DNA of 8,612 nt from Thioalkalivibrio sp. (GCA_007119005.1 SKQM01000205.1:1-8612), one strand, 5' to 3'; positions 1 to 7,535 are shown, numbered from the stretch's first letter. Notes: generated from the sequence alone by a model not told the origin. Numbers and translations: made by a program.

Positions 1-748
1 CCTCGCGCTGATGGACGCCGGCGTGCCGATCAAGGCGCCGGTCGCGGGGATCGCGATGGGCCTGATCAAGGAAGGCGACCGCTTTGCCGTGCTCTCCGAC
101 ATCCTCGGCGACGAGGACCACCTCGGCGACATGGATTTCAAGGTGGCGGGCACCACCAACGGCGTGACCGCGCTGCAGATGGACATCAAGATCGACGGCA
201 TCACCCGCGAGATCATGGAGAAAGCGCTCGAGCAGGCCCGTGAGGGCCGGCTGCACATCCTGGGCCGCATGGGCGAGTCGATCAGTTCGCACCGCACCGA
301 GATGTCGACCTATGCGCCCCGTTTCATCACCATGCGCATCAATCCGGAAAAGATCCGCGACGTGATCGGAAAGGGCGGCGCGACCATCCGTGCGCTGACC
401 GAGGAGACCGGCACCTCCATCGACATCACTGACGACGGCAGCGTGAAGATCGCCTCGACCGACCAGGCCGCGGGCGAGGAGGCTCGTCGCCGGATCGAGG
501 AACTGACCGCCGACGTCGAGGTGGGACGCGTTTACAGCGGTCGGGTCGTGAAGATCATGGACTTCGGGGCCTTTGTGTCGATTCTGCCCGGCCGCGACGG
601 TCTGGTGCACATCTCCCAGATCTCGAACGAGCGGGTGGAGAACGTCACCGACTTCCTGACCGAGGGCGACACCATCACCGTGAAAGTCCTCGAGGTCGAC
701 AAGCAGGGCCGCATCCGGCTCAGCATGAAGGCAGTCGAAGCCGCCTGA
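1..748 (+). CDS. pnp: Polyribonucleotide nucleotidyltransferase (PNPase), C-terminal part, 5' end outside window
   Basis: PNPase is the phosphorolytic 3'-to-5' exoribonuclease of RNA turnover, a trimer that can join the RNA degradosome. The reading frame is already open at the left edge (first full codon at position 2), so the N-terminal part is missing. Counting from the Met at position 11, residues 1-80 are the end of the second RNase PH-like core. They carry the acidic block [15 protein letters not shown] (33-47), whose aspartates bind the catalytic metal in this family. Residues 105-165 form the KH domain with the nucleic-acid loop VIGKGG (118-123). Residues 170-240 form the S1 domain, with [18 protein letters not shown] in it. 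The protein stops just after S1 (SMKAVEAA), so it lacks the extra C-terminal tail found in E. coli PNPase. It ends at TGA 746-748. Identification is very secure. rpsO usually lies upstream of pnp, but that region is outside the window. Confidence 0.97.
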   Translation, partial: LALMDAGVPIKAPVAGIAMGLIKEGDRFAVLSDILGDEDHLGDMDFKVAGTTNGVTALQMDIKIDGITREIMEKALEQAREGRLHILGRMGESISSHRTEMSTYAPRFITMRINPEKIRDVIGKGGATIRALTEETGTSIDITDDGSVKIASTDQAAGEEARRRIEELTADVEVGRVYSGRVVKIMDFGAFVSILPGRDGLVHISQISNERVENVTDFLTEGDTITVKVLEVDKQGRIRLSMKAVEAA

Positions 749-808
749 TGTTCCTGCCGGGCGCGCCCACCGCCTCGGTGCCGTGCCCGCGGGCGAACAC
801 GTCTTCCT

Positions 809-813
809 GAAGG
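809..813 (+). promoter_or_regulatory. Ribosome binding site GAAGG that decides the methyltransferase start
   Basis: GAAGG lies 8 nt before the GTG at 822. The earlier in-frame GTG at 783 has no purine-rich motif in front of it. This favours 822 as the start, giving 206 residues, close to the usual length of PmtA-type enzymes. Confidence 0.5.
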
Positions 814-821
814 TCTGGTTC

Positions 822-1442
822 GTGGATCTGGTCAGCATACGCAAGAGTTACCGGCGCTACGCACGGCATTACGACGTGATCTTCGGGCGTGTGTTCGCCC
901 GGGGCCGCCAACTCGCGCTGCAGACCCTCGCACCGGTCTCCGGCAAGCGGGTGCTCGAGGTAGGGGTCGGGACCGGTATCTCCCTGCCGTTCTACAGCCC
1001 GGATGCCGAGGTCGTCGGCATCGATGTCAGCCGGGAGATGCTCGAGGTCGCCCGCCAGCGGCTGGCCGACGGCAACTGCCCGGCGGTGACCGGCCTGGTG
1101 GAGATGAATGCCGAGCATCTGGCTTTCACCGATGACAGCTTCGACGCGGTGGTCGCGATGTATGTCGCCTCGGTGGTGCCGAACCCCGATCGGCTGTTTG
1201 CCGAGATGTGGCGTGTCTGCCGGCCGGGCGGACAGATCCTGGTGGTGAACCATTTCGCGTCCCGGCAGTGGGTCCTGCGCAGCCTGGAGCGCAGCCTCAG
1301 GCCGCTGTCCCGGGCGGTCGGATTCCGGCCGGACATGGAACTCGACGACTTCGTGGCCTTCGCCGGCCGCGAGCCGGTGGCCATCGAGCCCGCCAGCCTG
1401 TTCGGTTACTGGAAGCAGGTGCAGTTCACCAAGTCCGCCTGA
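822..1442 (+). CDS. pmtA: Class I SAM-dependent methyltransferase, PmtA-like (phosphatidylethanolamine N-methyltransferase type)
   Basis: This is probably a phospholipid N-methyltransferase. PmtA enzymes transfer methyl groups from S-adenosylmethionine to phosphatidylethanolamine, up to phosphatidylcholine, at the cytoplasmic membrane face. With the GTG at 822 the protein has 206 residues. Near its N-terminus, YARHYDVIFGRVFARGR resembles the lead-in of Rhodobacter-type PmtA. SAM-binding motif I is VLEVGVGTG (44-52). The acidic residue after strand 2 lies in GIDVSREML (66-74), followed by NAEHLAF (96-102), the motif IV region FDAVVAMYVASVV (107-119) and the post-motif CRPGGQILVVNHF (133-145). 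There is no signal peptide or clear membrane segment, as expected for a peripheral enzyme. It lies 73 nt after pnp on the same strand and could be read through from it. Two 10-nt G/C palindromes (759-768 and 785-794) lie in the gap, without a T-run. A menaquinone/ubiquinone-type (UbiE-like) or other small-molecule methyltransferase is the main alternative. The fold is certain; the substrate is inferred. Confidence 0.75.
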   Translation: MDLVSIRKSYRRYARHYDVIFGRVFARGRQLALQTLAPVSGKRVLEVGVGTGISLPFYSPDAEVVGIDVSREMLEVARQRLADGNCPAVTGLVEMNAEHLAFTDDSFDAVVAMYVASVVPNPDRLFAEMWRVCRPGGQILVVNHFASRQWVLRSLERSLRPLSRAVGFRPDMELDDFVAFAGREPVAIEPASLFGYWKQVQFTKSA

Positions 1443-1453
1443 TTCTGGCGGGC
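1433..1453 (+). terminator. Hairpin over the methyltransferase stop codon, weak terminator candidate
   Basis: GTCCGCC (1433-1439) can pair with GGCGGGC (1447-1453), seven pairs including one G-U, around a 7-nt loop that contains the TGA stop. No T-run follows (CCACACTG comes next), so this is not a standard intrinsic terminator. It may only slow exonucleases or be incidental in GC-rich DNA. Confidence 0.2.
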
Positions 1454-1512
1454 CCACACTGCGTCCTCGGGTTCCGGTCACGCTGGAACGCCGAAGGCCA
1501 TTTCCAGAGCCC

Positions 1513-1538
1513 AGCGCGCCCAGAGGCCGCTCCCACAA
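1513..1538 (-). repeat. REP-like imperfect palindrome with a GTGGGAGCGGCC head
   Basis: Read on the minus strand, the sequence starts TGTGGGAGCGGCC and folds back: AGCGGCC pairs with the complementary arm in GGCGCGCT, with one bulged base and a four-base loop (stem 1513-1531, GTGGG head 1533-1537). A GTGGGAGCGG head followed by a short palindrome is typical of REP elements in Pseudomonas and other gammaproteobacteria, mobilised by RAYT (REP-associated tyrosine) transposases. It lies between genes, as REPs do. Only one copy is seen here, so its repetitive nature cannot be shown from the window. Confidence 0.4.
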
Positions 1539-1591
1539 ACGCTTGCCAGCCGAGATTGCCTGCCTGCCGGTGCGCGTGAGTGTCGGCATGC

Positions 1592-1611
1592 GTCGAGGGA
1601 ATGTCGAGGGA
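1592..1611 (+). repeat. Direct repeat GTCGAGGGA x2, 11-bp period, upstream of the ATP-grasp operon
   Basis: GTCGAGGGA occurs at 1592-1600 and again at 1603-1611, separated by AT. One repeat per 11 bp places both copies on the same DNA face. They lie 69-88 bp before the start codon of the first cluster gene, a suitable place for an activator site. No regulator is recognised, and chance duplication is possible. Confidence 0.3.
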
Positions 1612-1612
1612 G

Positions 1613-1641
1613 TTCTTGCGCGGCCGTGGCTGGGTTAGAGT
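1613..1641 (+). promoter_or_regulatory. Weak promoter candidate for the ATP-grasp cluster
   Basis: TAGAGT (1636-1641) matches the -10 hexamer TATAAT at four positions and lies 38 bp before the ATG. The only hexamer at a 17-bp spacing is TTCTTG (1613-1618), a poor -35. A better TTGCGC (1616-1621) is only 14 bp away, too close. If this is a promoter it would need an activator, which the direct repeat just upstream could serve. Speculative. Confidence 0.2.
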
Positions 1642-1664
1642 AGCGGGGTTTCCGTTCATCGCTC

Positions 1665-1670
1665 AGGAGG
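1665..1670 (+). promoter_or_regulatory. Shine-Dalgarno AGGAGG of the first ATP-grasp gene
   Basis: A complete AGGAGG lies 9 nt before the ATG at 1680 and fixes that start. It is among the strongest ribosome sites in the window, consistent with this being the lead gene of the cluster. Confidence 0.8.
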
Positions 1671-1679
1671 CCGGCCCGG

Positions 1680-3128
1680 ATGTCCATCGACTGGAAGTCC
1701 TACGATCCCAAGCCTTTCTATGATGAGCTGATCATCGCGCCGGGCAAGCCGCGACCGGTCGCGCGCAAGCTGACCGAGTACCTCAGTTCTCTGGACGACA
1801 AGGAATTGCAGACGCGCAAGCAGGCGGCCGATCACGCGATCCTCGAGATGGGCATCAGCTTCACGGTCTACAGCGAGGGCGAAAACATTGACCGCGCCTG
1901 GCCGTTCGACATCATTCCACGGGTGATCCCGAAACGCGAGTGGGAAGCCGTTCAGGCCGGTCTCGTGCAACGCCTGACCGCGCTGAACCTCTTCATCGAC
2001 GACGTATACAACGACCAGAAGATCTTCCGCGACAAGGTGATGCCCAAGTACGTGCTCGCCAACTCGAAGAACTTCCGGAAACAGTGTCGCGGCATACACC
2101 CGCCGCACGGCGTGTGGGCGCATATCTGCGGCTCCGACCTCGTCCGGGACAAGGACGGCACGCTGTACGTGCTCGAGGACAACCTCCGGGTTCCTTCGGG
2201 CGTCTCGTACATGCTCGAGAACCGCGAGGTGACCAAGCGCGTGTTCCCCGAGGTTTTCGAGAACTCGAGCATCCTGCCCATCGACGAATACCCCACGCAG
2301 CTGTTCGACATGCTGGCCGCGATCTCGCCACGGCCGCAGGATTACCCCGAGATCGCGGTACTGACACCCGGCATCTTCAACTCGGCGTATTTCGAGCATT
2401 CCTTCCTGGCCCAGCGCATGGGTGCCGAGTTGGTCGAGGGCGCCGATCTGGTGGTGGGCGACGACGACTGCGTTTACATGCGCACCATCGAGGGGCTGGA
2501 GCGCGTCGACGTGATCTACCGGCGCATCGACGACGACTTCATGGATCCGGAGGAATTCAACCCGGACTCGATGCTCGGCGTGCCGGGGCTGATGCGGGCG
2601 TGGCGCAAGGGTAAGGTGGGGCTCGCGAATGCACCGGGCTCGGGCGTGGCCGACGACAAGGTGATCTACGCCTTCGTGCCGGACATGATCAAATATTACC
2701 TGGACCAGGATCCGATCATCCCCAACGTGCCGACCTATCTCTGCGTGAACGAGAAGGAACAGGCCTACGTGCTGGAGCATCTGGACGAACTGGTGGTGAA
2801 GCCGGCGAATGAGTCCGGGGGTTACGGGATGCTGGTGGGCCCGCACGCGACGAAGAAGCAGCGCTCCGAGTTTGCGCAGCTGATCAAAAAAGATCCGCGC
2901 AACTACATCGCGCAGCCGACGCTCAGCCTGTCCGTGGCCCCGACGCTGTGCGACGAAGGCCTCGAGCCCCGACACCTCGACCTCAGGCCGTTCGTACTGC
3001 AGGGTGTCCGCACCGACGTGACTGCAGGAGGGCTGACCCGGGTCGCGATGCGCAAGGGGTCGCTGGTGGTGAACTCCTCGCAGGGCGGCGGCAGCAAGGA
3101 CACCTGGATCGTGGACGAGGAGGCCTGA
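1680..3128 (+). CDS. Circularly permuted type 2 ATP-grasp protein (predicted amide ligase)
   Basis: This 482-residue protein belongs to the circularly permuted ATP-grasp family (old names DUF404/DUF407). Family members are predicted to activate a carboxylate with ATP and join it to an amine; no substrate is established. Landmarks in order: VYSEGENIDRAWPFDIIP (63-80); HGVWAHICGSDLVRDKDG (143-160); VLEDNLRVPSG (164-174), where Asp153, Glu166 and Asn168 look like the metal-binding Asp...Glu-X-Asn set; LTPGIFNSAYFEHSF (228-242); VDVIYRRIDDDFMDP (276-290); NPDSMLGVPGL (294-304); NAPGSGVADDK (317-327); the nucleotide-binding lysine and glycine loop VVKPANESGGYGMLVGP (372-388); and the basic strand VRTDVTAGGLTRVAMRKG (443-460) with SSQGGGSKDTW (466-476). 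All blocks are present, so it should be active. There is no signal peptide, so it is cytoplasmic. It leads the cluster, and its last codons carry the ribosome site of the alpha-E gene one base downstream. The family is certain; the reaction is inferred. Confidence 0.93.
   Translation: MSIDWKSYDPKPFYDELIIAPGKPRPVARKLTEYLSSLDDKELQTRKQAADHAILEMGISFTVYSEGENIDRAWPFDIIPRVIPKREWEAVQAGLVQRLTALNLFIDDVYNDQKIFRDKVMPKYVLANSKNFRKQCRGIHPPHGVWAHICGSDLVRDKDGTLYVLEDNLRVPSGVSYMLENREVTKRVFPEVFENSSILPIDEYPTQLFDMLAAISPRPQDYPEIAVLTPGIFNSAYFEHSFLAQRMGAELVEGADLVVGDDDCVYMRTIEGLERVDVIYRRIDDDFMDPEEFNPDSMLGVPGLMRAWRKGKVGLANAPGSGVADDKVIYAFVPDMIKYYLDQDPIIPNVPTYLCVNEKEQAYVLEHLDELVVKPANESGGYGMLVGPHATKKQRSEFAQLIKKDPRNYIAQPTLSLSVAPTLCDEGLEPRHLDLRPFVLQGVRTDVTAGGLTRVAMRKGSLVVNSSQGGGSKDTWIVDEEA
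3117..3123 (+). promoter_or_regulatory. Shine-Dalgarno GAGGAGG inside the end of the ATP-grasp gene
   Basis: GAGGAGG encodes part of the Glu-Glu C-terminus of the ATP-grasp protein and lies 6 nt before the ATG at 3130. The upstream stop (TGA 3126-3128) and the downstream ATG are one base apart, so the two proteins are probably made by coupled translation. Confidence 0.75.
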
Positions 3129-3129
3129 G

Positions 3130-4074
3130 ATGCTCTCGAGAGTCGCCGAACGCGTGTATTGGCTGGCCCGTTACATCGAACGCGCGGAAAACACCGCGCG
3201 CATGGTCATGTCCTTCCACCTGGTCTCGTTGGACATGCCGAAGACGATGCCCCTGACCTGGAAGAACCTGGTCGCGGTGACCGGTAACGACGACATCTTC
3301 GACGAGCACTACCAGCGCGAGGATGAACGCAACTGCGTGAAGTTCCTGCTTGCGGATCACTACAATTCCAGTTCGGTCTTCAGCTCTCTGAAGGCGGCGC
3401 GCGAAAACGTGCGTACTACCCGGGACCTGGTCCCCTCGGAGGCCTGGGAGATCGTCAACGAGTTGTACCTCTTCGCCCGCGACAACATGGACAGCGGACT
3501 CGGGAAACGCGGACGCTATCAGTTCCTGACCGAGGTGGTGCAGCGCTGCCAGACCCTGACCGGGTTACTGGCGGGCTGCATGAGTCACGACCCGGCCTAT
3601 GATTTCATCCGCCTGGGGCGCAACCTCGAGCGCGCGGACATGACCTCCCGCCAGATCGACGTGGGTGCCTACCGCCTGCTGAAACGGCCCGAGGACGACG
3701 TTACGGCTCCCTACGACGGACTGCTCTGGACCAGCATCCTGCGTTCGCAGAGCGGCTTCCAGATGTACCGGCAGCACGTGAAGCGTCGTATCAACGGCGT
3801 CGACGTGGTCCATTTCCTGCTGCAGGACATCCCGTTCCCGCGCGCAGTCGCGCATGCGCTGCAGAACGTGCAGGAAGCGATCGAGCGCCTGCCCCGCAAC
3901 GAGGTGCCGCTGCGGCTGGTGATGCAGGTGCGGCGGCACGTGCTGGGTGCAGAGGTCGACCACCTGATCAAGGAAGACCGTCTGCACGAATTCGTCGACA
4001 CGCTGCAGCGGGAGATCGCCGGCGTTCACGGCGCGATCGTCGATACCTGGTTCGCCCTGGACAAGGCGGCCTGA
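3130..4074 (+). CDS. Alpha-E domain-containing protein
   Basis: This 314-residue, mostly helical protein is of the alpha-E family (DUF403). The family is named for its helices and conserved glutamates and is almost always encoded beside, or fused to, circularly permuted ATP-grasp proteins. It has no assigned reaction; a scaffold or partner role for the ligase is the usual suggestion. Conserved blocks: the N-terminal helix VAERVYWLARYIERAENTAR (5-24); a central helix with SSLKAARENVRTTRDLVP (85-102) and WEIVNELY (106-113); RLGRNLERADMTSRQIDVG (161-179), which repeats the Leu-X-Arg...Glu-Arg-Ala pattern of the first helix; and LRSQSGFQMYRQ (204-215). Length and ends fit the family, so it looks intact. 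No signal peptide or membrane span is seen. The one-base gap to the ATP-grasp gene supports a complex made in equal amounts. It ends 101 nt before the transglutaminase gene. Confidence 0.93.
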   Translation: MLSRVAERVYWLARYIERAENTARMVMSFHLVSLDMPKTMPLTWKNLVAVTGNDDIFDEHYQREDERNCVKFLLADHYNSSSVFSSLKAARENVRTTRDLVPSEAWEIVNELYLFARDNMDSGLGKRGRYQFLTEVVQRCQTLTGLLAGCMSHDPAYDFIRLGRNLERADMTSRQIDVGAYRLLKRPEDDVTAPYDGLLWTSILRSQSGFQMYRQHVKRRINGVDVVHFLLQDIPFPRAVAHALQNVQEAIERLPRNEVPLRLVMQVRRHVLGAEVDHLIKEDRLHEFVDTLQREIAGVHGAIVDTWFALDKAA

Positions 4075-4163
4075 ACGGTAACGGCGCGCCCATTTGACGG
4101 CCCCACGGGCGCATCCGGCGGCAAACGCGGCCCATGGGCAGTCACCACGCACGGCATTAGAAC

Positions 4164-4169
4164 GGAGAG
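4164..4169 (+). promoter_or_regulatory. Shine-Dalgarno GGAGAG of the transglutaminase-DUF2126 gene
   Basis: GGAGAG lies 6 nt before the ATG at 4176. The protein beginning there starts with MAIRVGLTHHTRYQF, the normal beginning of the bacterial transglutaminase N-terminal domain, so the start is secure. Confidence 0.7.
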
Positions 4170-4175
4170 CAGCAG

Positions 4176-7100
4176 ATGGCGATACGCGTAGGACTGACCC
4201 ACCACACCCGCTACCAGTTCGACCGCCTGGTGCGCGTATCGCCCCACATGATCCGGCTGCGGCCGGCGGCGCACAGCCGTACACCAGTGCTGGGCTATTC
4301 GCTGAACATCGCACCGGAGCCGTTCTTCATCCACTGGCAGCAGGACCCGTTCGGCAACTGGCTGGCGCGGGTGACCTTCCCCGAGGCGGTCCCGTTCATC
4401 GAGGTCAACGTCGACCTGGTCGCCGAAATGACGGTGATCAATCCCTTCGACTTCTTCGTGGAGAGCTACGCCGAGGCCTACCCCTTCACCTATGACGGCA
4501 TCCTCGCGAAGGAGCTCGTGCCCTATCTGGAGACCGCCGAGGCGGGGCCATTGCTGAAGGCATGGCTGGCGGAGGTGCCCGAGCGACACGACAACACCGT
4601 CACCTTCCTGGTCGAGCTCAACCAGCGGCTGAACCAGGATATCGGCTACACCGTCCGCATGGAGCCCGGGATCCAGACCTGCGAGCAGACGCTGGAACGG
4701 CGCATCGGCTCCTGCCGGGATTCGGCCTGGCTGTTGGTCCAGATCCTGCGGCACAAGGGGCTTGCGGCTCGTTTTGTCTCGGGTTACCTGGTCCAGTTGA
4801 AGGCGGACGAGAAGTCCCTGGACGGTCCCTCCGGGCCGGAGGAGGATTTCACCGACCTGCACGCGTGGGCCGAGGTCTATGTCCCGGGTGCCGGTTGGCT
4901 CGGACTGGACCCGACTTCCGGGCTCTTCGCCGGCGAGGGGCACATCCCGCTGGCCTGCACGCCTGACCCGGTTTCGGCCGCACCGGTCACCGGTTACACC
5001 GAGGCCTGTGAGGTCAGCTTCCTGCACGACAACCGTGTGCAGCGGATCCACGAGGACCCGCGGGTGACGCGTCCCTACAGCGACGAGCAGTGGGCGGCCA
5101 TCGACGCCCTTGGCCAACGCATCGACCGTGAGCTCCGCGCGATGGATGTCCGCCTCACCATGGGCGGCGAGCCGACCTTCGTGTCCATTGACGACATGGA
5201 CGGACCGGAGTGGAACACGCATGCCGACGGCCCGGACAAGCGCCGCCTCGCGCGTGAACTGGCCCGGCGGCTGCAGGAACGGTTTGCCTCAGGCGGATTC
5301 CTGCACTTTGGACAGGGCAAGTGGTACCCGGGAGAGCCGCTGCCACGCTGGTCCCTGGGGATCTTCTGGCGGCGCGACGGCGAAGCCGTGTGGCGCGATC
5401 CACGCTGGCTGGCCGACTTCAGCAAGGATTACGGGCACGGGGTCGAGGACGTGCGCCGGGTGGCGGAGGCTTTGGTGCAGCGGCTCGGACTCGCGCCGGG
5501 AAACCTGGTGCCGGCCTTCGAGGATCCCTTCCAGGCCTGCTGGGCCGAGGACAATCTTCCGCTGGGGCTGGATCCTGACAGGATCGACTTGAAGTCGACT
5601 GCCGAGCGCCAGCGGCTCGCGCGTGCGCTGAGCCACGGGCTCGATCGGCCTGCCGGTTTCGTGCTGCCGCTCGCGCGTGAACACGACACCTGGCGCACCG
5701 GGCCCTGGCCGTTCCGGGACGGGCGGCTGCGCCTGATTCCGGGCGATTCGCCACTGGGCCTGAGGCTGCCCCTGGACCGCCTTCCCTGGTCGGTGACGCG
5801 CGAGGTGGAGGTTCCGCCGCAGCCGCGGGACCCGTTCGATACCCTGGGGCCACTGCCGATCTTCACGCCGGAATCCGGGGCGTTGCCCGTCCATGCGCGT
5901 CCCCGGGCCCGCCCGGAGACCCGTGAGGAAACCATCGACGTCCCGCACACCGCGATGGCCTTCGAGGCGCGCCATGGCCGCGTGCATGTGTTCATGCCCC
6001 CGCTGCCCCTGCTCGAGGACTACCTCGCCCTGCTCGACCGGATCGAGGACACCGCCGCGGAGCTCGGGCTGCCGGTGGTGATCGAGGGCTACGAGCCGCC
6101 CCGGGATTCGCGCCTGCTGCGGCTGATGGTGACCCCGGACCCGGGCGTGATCGAGGTCAACATCCATCCGGCGGCGGACTGGGAGTCGCTGAAAAAGAAC
6201 ATCACCGCCCTGTACGAGGAGGCCCGGCTCACCCGGCTGGGTACCGAGAAGTTCATGCTCGACGGCCGCCACACCGGTACCGGGGGCGGCAACCACGTGA
6301 CCCTGGGCGGGCCCACCGCTGCCGACAGCCCGTTGCTGCGACGCCCGGATCTGCTGGGCTCCCTGCTGACCTTCTGGCAGCATCATCCGGGCCTGTCCTA
6401 CCTGTTCTCGGGCACCTTCATCGGCCCCACCTCGCAGGCGCCGCGCGTGGACGAAGCGCGCCACGAGAACCTCTACGAGCTCGAGATCGCGCTGGCGCAG
6501 ATGCCCGAAGGCGACTGTGCGGAGCCCTGGCTCGTCGACCGGCTGTTTCGCAACCTGCTGGTGGACATCACCGGCAACACCCACCGGGCCGAGTTCTGCA
6601 TCGACAAGCTCTATTCGCCGGACACCGCGACGGGACGCCTGGGCATCCTCGAACTGCGCGCTTTCGAGATGCCGCCGCATGCGCGCATGAGCCTGGTGCA
6701 GATGCTGCTGCTGCGCACGCTGGTCGCCCGCTTCTGGAGCAAGCCCTACCGGCACCGCCTGGTCCGCTGGGGTACGGCGTTGCACGACCGCTTCCTGCTG
6801 CCCCACTACGTGGAGAACGATCTGCGCGAGGTGGTGGAGGACCTGCAGCGCGACGGATATGCCTTCGACCTCGAATGGCTGGCTCCCTTCTTCGAGTTCC
6901 GTTTCCCGACCTTCGGACGGGTCCGGATCGGCGAGGTCGAGATCGAGCTGAAGATGGCGATCGAGCCCTGGCACGTGCTCGGGGAGGAAGTGACGCAGTC
7001 GGGTACCGCGCGGTTCGTGGACTCGTCGCTGGAGCGCCTGCAGGTGCGGGTCACCGGGCTCTCCGGAGATCGCTACGTGCTCACCTGCAACGGACGCCGC

Positions 7101-7535
7101 GTGCCGCTGCGCGCGACGCGGACCCAGGGCATGAAAGTCGCCGGGATCCGTTACCGCGCCTGGCAGCCGGCGGCCGCGCTGCATCCGACCATCGGTGTGC
7201 AATCGCCACTGGTATTCGACCTGATCGATAGCTGGAGCGGCCGTGCGGTGGGTGGCTGCACCTACCACGTGGTGCATCCCGGCGGGCGCAACTACGAGAC
7301 CTTCCCGGTCAACGCGTTCGAGGCCGAGGCCCGGCGCATCGCCCGGTTCTGGCCGTATGGGCACACGCCCGGTCCGCTCGAGCCACGCACGGTTGTCGCG
7401 GGCCCCGTCGTCAGCGAACGGCGCTTCCTGGCCGAGGGCAGCGGGGTGCGACCGATGGCACCGCCCGCGGAGGGCTGGAACCCGGAATATCCGCACACGC
7501 TGGACCTCCGCCGGGGCCCTGAGCCCACCCCATGA
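4176..7535 (+). CDS. Transglutaminase-like domain fused to DUF2126 putative amidoligase
   Basis: This two-part enzyme has 1119 residues, a usual length for the family. Residues 1-85 are the bacterial transglutaminase N-terminal domain (THHTRYQFDRLV, then DPFGNW at 57-62). Residues about 140-260 are the papain-like transglutaminase core, with a complete triad: Cys180 in RIGSCRDSAW, His229 in LHAWAEVYVPG, and Asp245 in GLDPTSG. Such domains cut or exchange amide bonds. From about 300 to the end is DUF2126, annotated in Pfam as a putative amidoligase of the glutamine-synthetase/GCS kind. Its hallmarks are RLTMGGEPTFVSIDD (326-340), VIEVNIHPAADWE (658-670), GTGGGNHVTLGGPT (701-714), NTHRAEFCIDKLYSPD (801-816) and LGILELRAFEMPPHAR (822-837). 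The conserved Glu, His and Arg residues there are plausible metal and ATP ligands. No signal peptide is seen. It probably acts with the ATP-grasp and alpha-E proteins in making, trimming or attaching a peptide-like product; the substrate is unknown. Its stop forms ATGA with an out-of-frame ATG ahead of the next gene. Confidence 0.93.
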   Translation: MAIRVGLTHHTRYQFDRLVRVSPHMIRLRPAAHSRTPVLGYSLNIAPEPFFIHWQQDPFGNWLARVTFPEAVPFIEVNVDLVAEMTVINPFDFFVESYAEAYPFTYDGILAKELVPYLETAEAGPLLKAWLAEVPERHDNTVTFLVELNQRLNQDIGYTVRMEPGIQTCEQTLERRIGSCRDSAWLLVQILRHKGLAARFVSGYLVQLKADEKSLDGPSGPEEDFTDLHAWAEVYVPGAGWLGLDPTSGLFAGEGHIPLACTPDPVSAAPVTGYTEACEVSFLHDNRVQRIHEDPRVTRPYSDEQWAAIDALGQRIDRELRAMDVRLTMGGEPTFVSIDDMDGPEWNTHADGPDKRRLARELARRLQERFASGGFLHFGQGKWYPGEPLPRWSLGIFWRRDGEAVWRDPRWLADFSKDYGHGVEDVRRVAEALVQRLGLAPGNLVPAFEDPFQACWAEDNLPLGLDPDRIDLKSTAERQRLARALSHGLDRPAGFVLPLAREHDTWRTGPWPFRDGRLRLIPGDSPLGLRLPLDRLPWSVTREVEVPPQPRDPFDTLGPLPIFTPESGALPVHARPRARPETREETIDVPHTAMAFEARHGRVHVFMPPLPLLEDYLALLDRIEDTAAELGLPVVIEGYEPPRDSRLLRLMVTPDPGVIEVNIHPAADWESLKKNITALYEEARLTRLGTEKFMLDGRHTGTGGGNHVTLGGPTAADSPLLRRPDLLGSLLTFWQHHPGLSYLFSGTFIGPTSQAPRVDEARHENLYELEIALAQMPEGDCAEPWLVDRLFRNLLVDITGNTHRAEFCIDKLYSPDTATGRLGILELRAFEMPPHARMSLVQMLLLRTLVARFWSKPYRHRLVRWGTALHDRFLLPHYVENDLREVVEDLQRDGYAFDLEWLAPFFEFRFPTFGRVRIGEVEIELKMAIEPWHVLGEEVTQSGTARFVDSSLERLQVRVTGLSGDRYVLTCNGRRVPLRATRTQGMKVAGIRYRAWQPAAALHPTIGVQSPLVFDLIDSWSGRAVGGCTYHVVHPGGRNYETFPVNAFEAEARRIARFWPYGHTPGPLEPRTVVAGPVVSERRFLAEGSGVRPMAPPAEGWNPEYPHTLDLRRGPEPTP

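Noticed and set aside
759..794. Palindromes GGGCGCGCCC (759-768) and GCCCGCGGGC (785-794) plus CACCG-CCT-CGGTG (768-780) as a pnp terminator
   Set aside because: The palindromes leave no loop, the middle stem has only five pairs, and no T-run follows. They are more likely background structure in GC-rich DNA.
783..821. N-terminal extension of the methyltransferase to the GTG at 783
   Set aside because: There is no Shine-Dalgarno before 783. GAAGG at 809-813 fits the GTG at 822, and the extra 13 residues are not part of the expected domain.
1656..2975. Minus-strand open frame of 439 codons antisense to the first ATP-grasp gene
   Set aside because: It is low-complexity, His/Arg/Val-rich and without motifs. 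The + strand holds a conserved family member with its own Shine-Dalgarno.
4094..4099. TTGACG as a -35 box of an internal promoter before the transglutaminase gene
   Set aside because: It matches five of six bases, but the bases 16-18 bp downstream are G/C-rich (around CGGCGG) with no -10-like hexamer.
4026..5222. Minus-strand open frame of 398 codons across the alpha-E/transglutaminase junction
   Set aside because: It has no motif and lies wholly antisense to well-supported coding sequence and a short gap, in line with a GC artefact.
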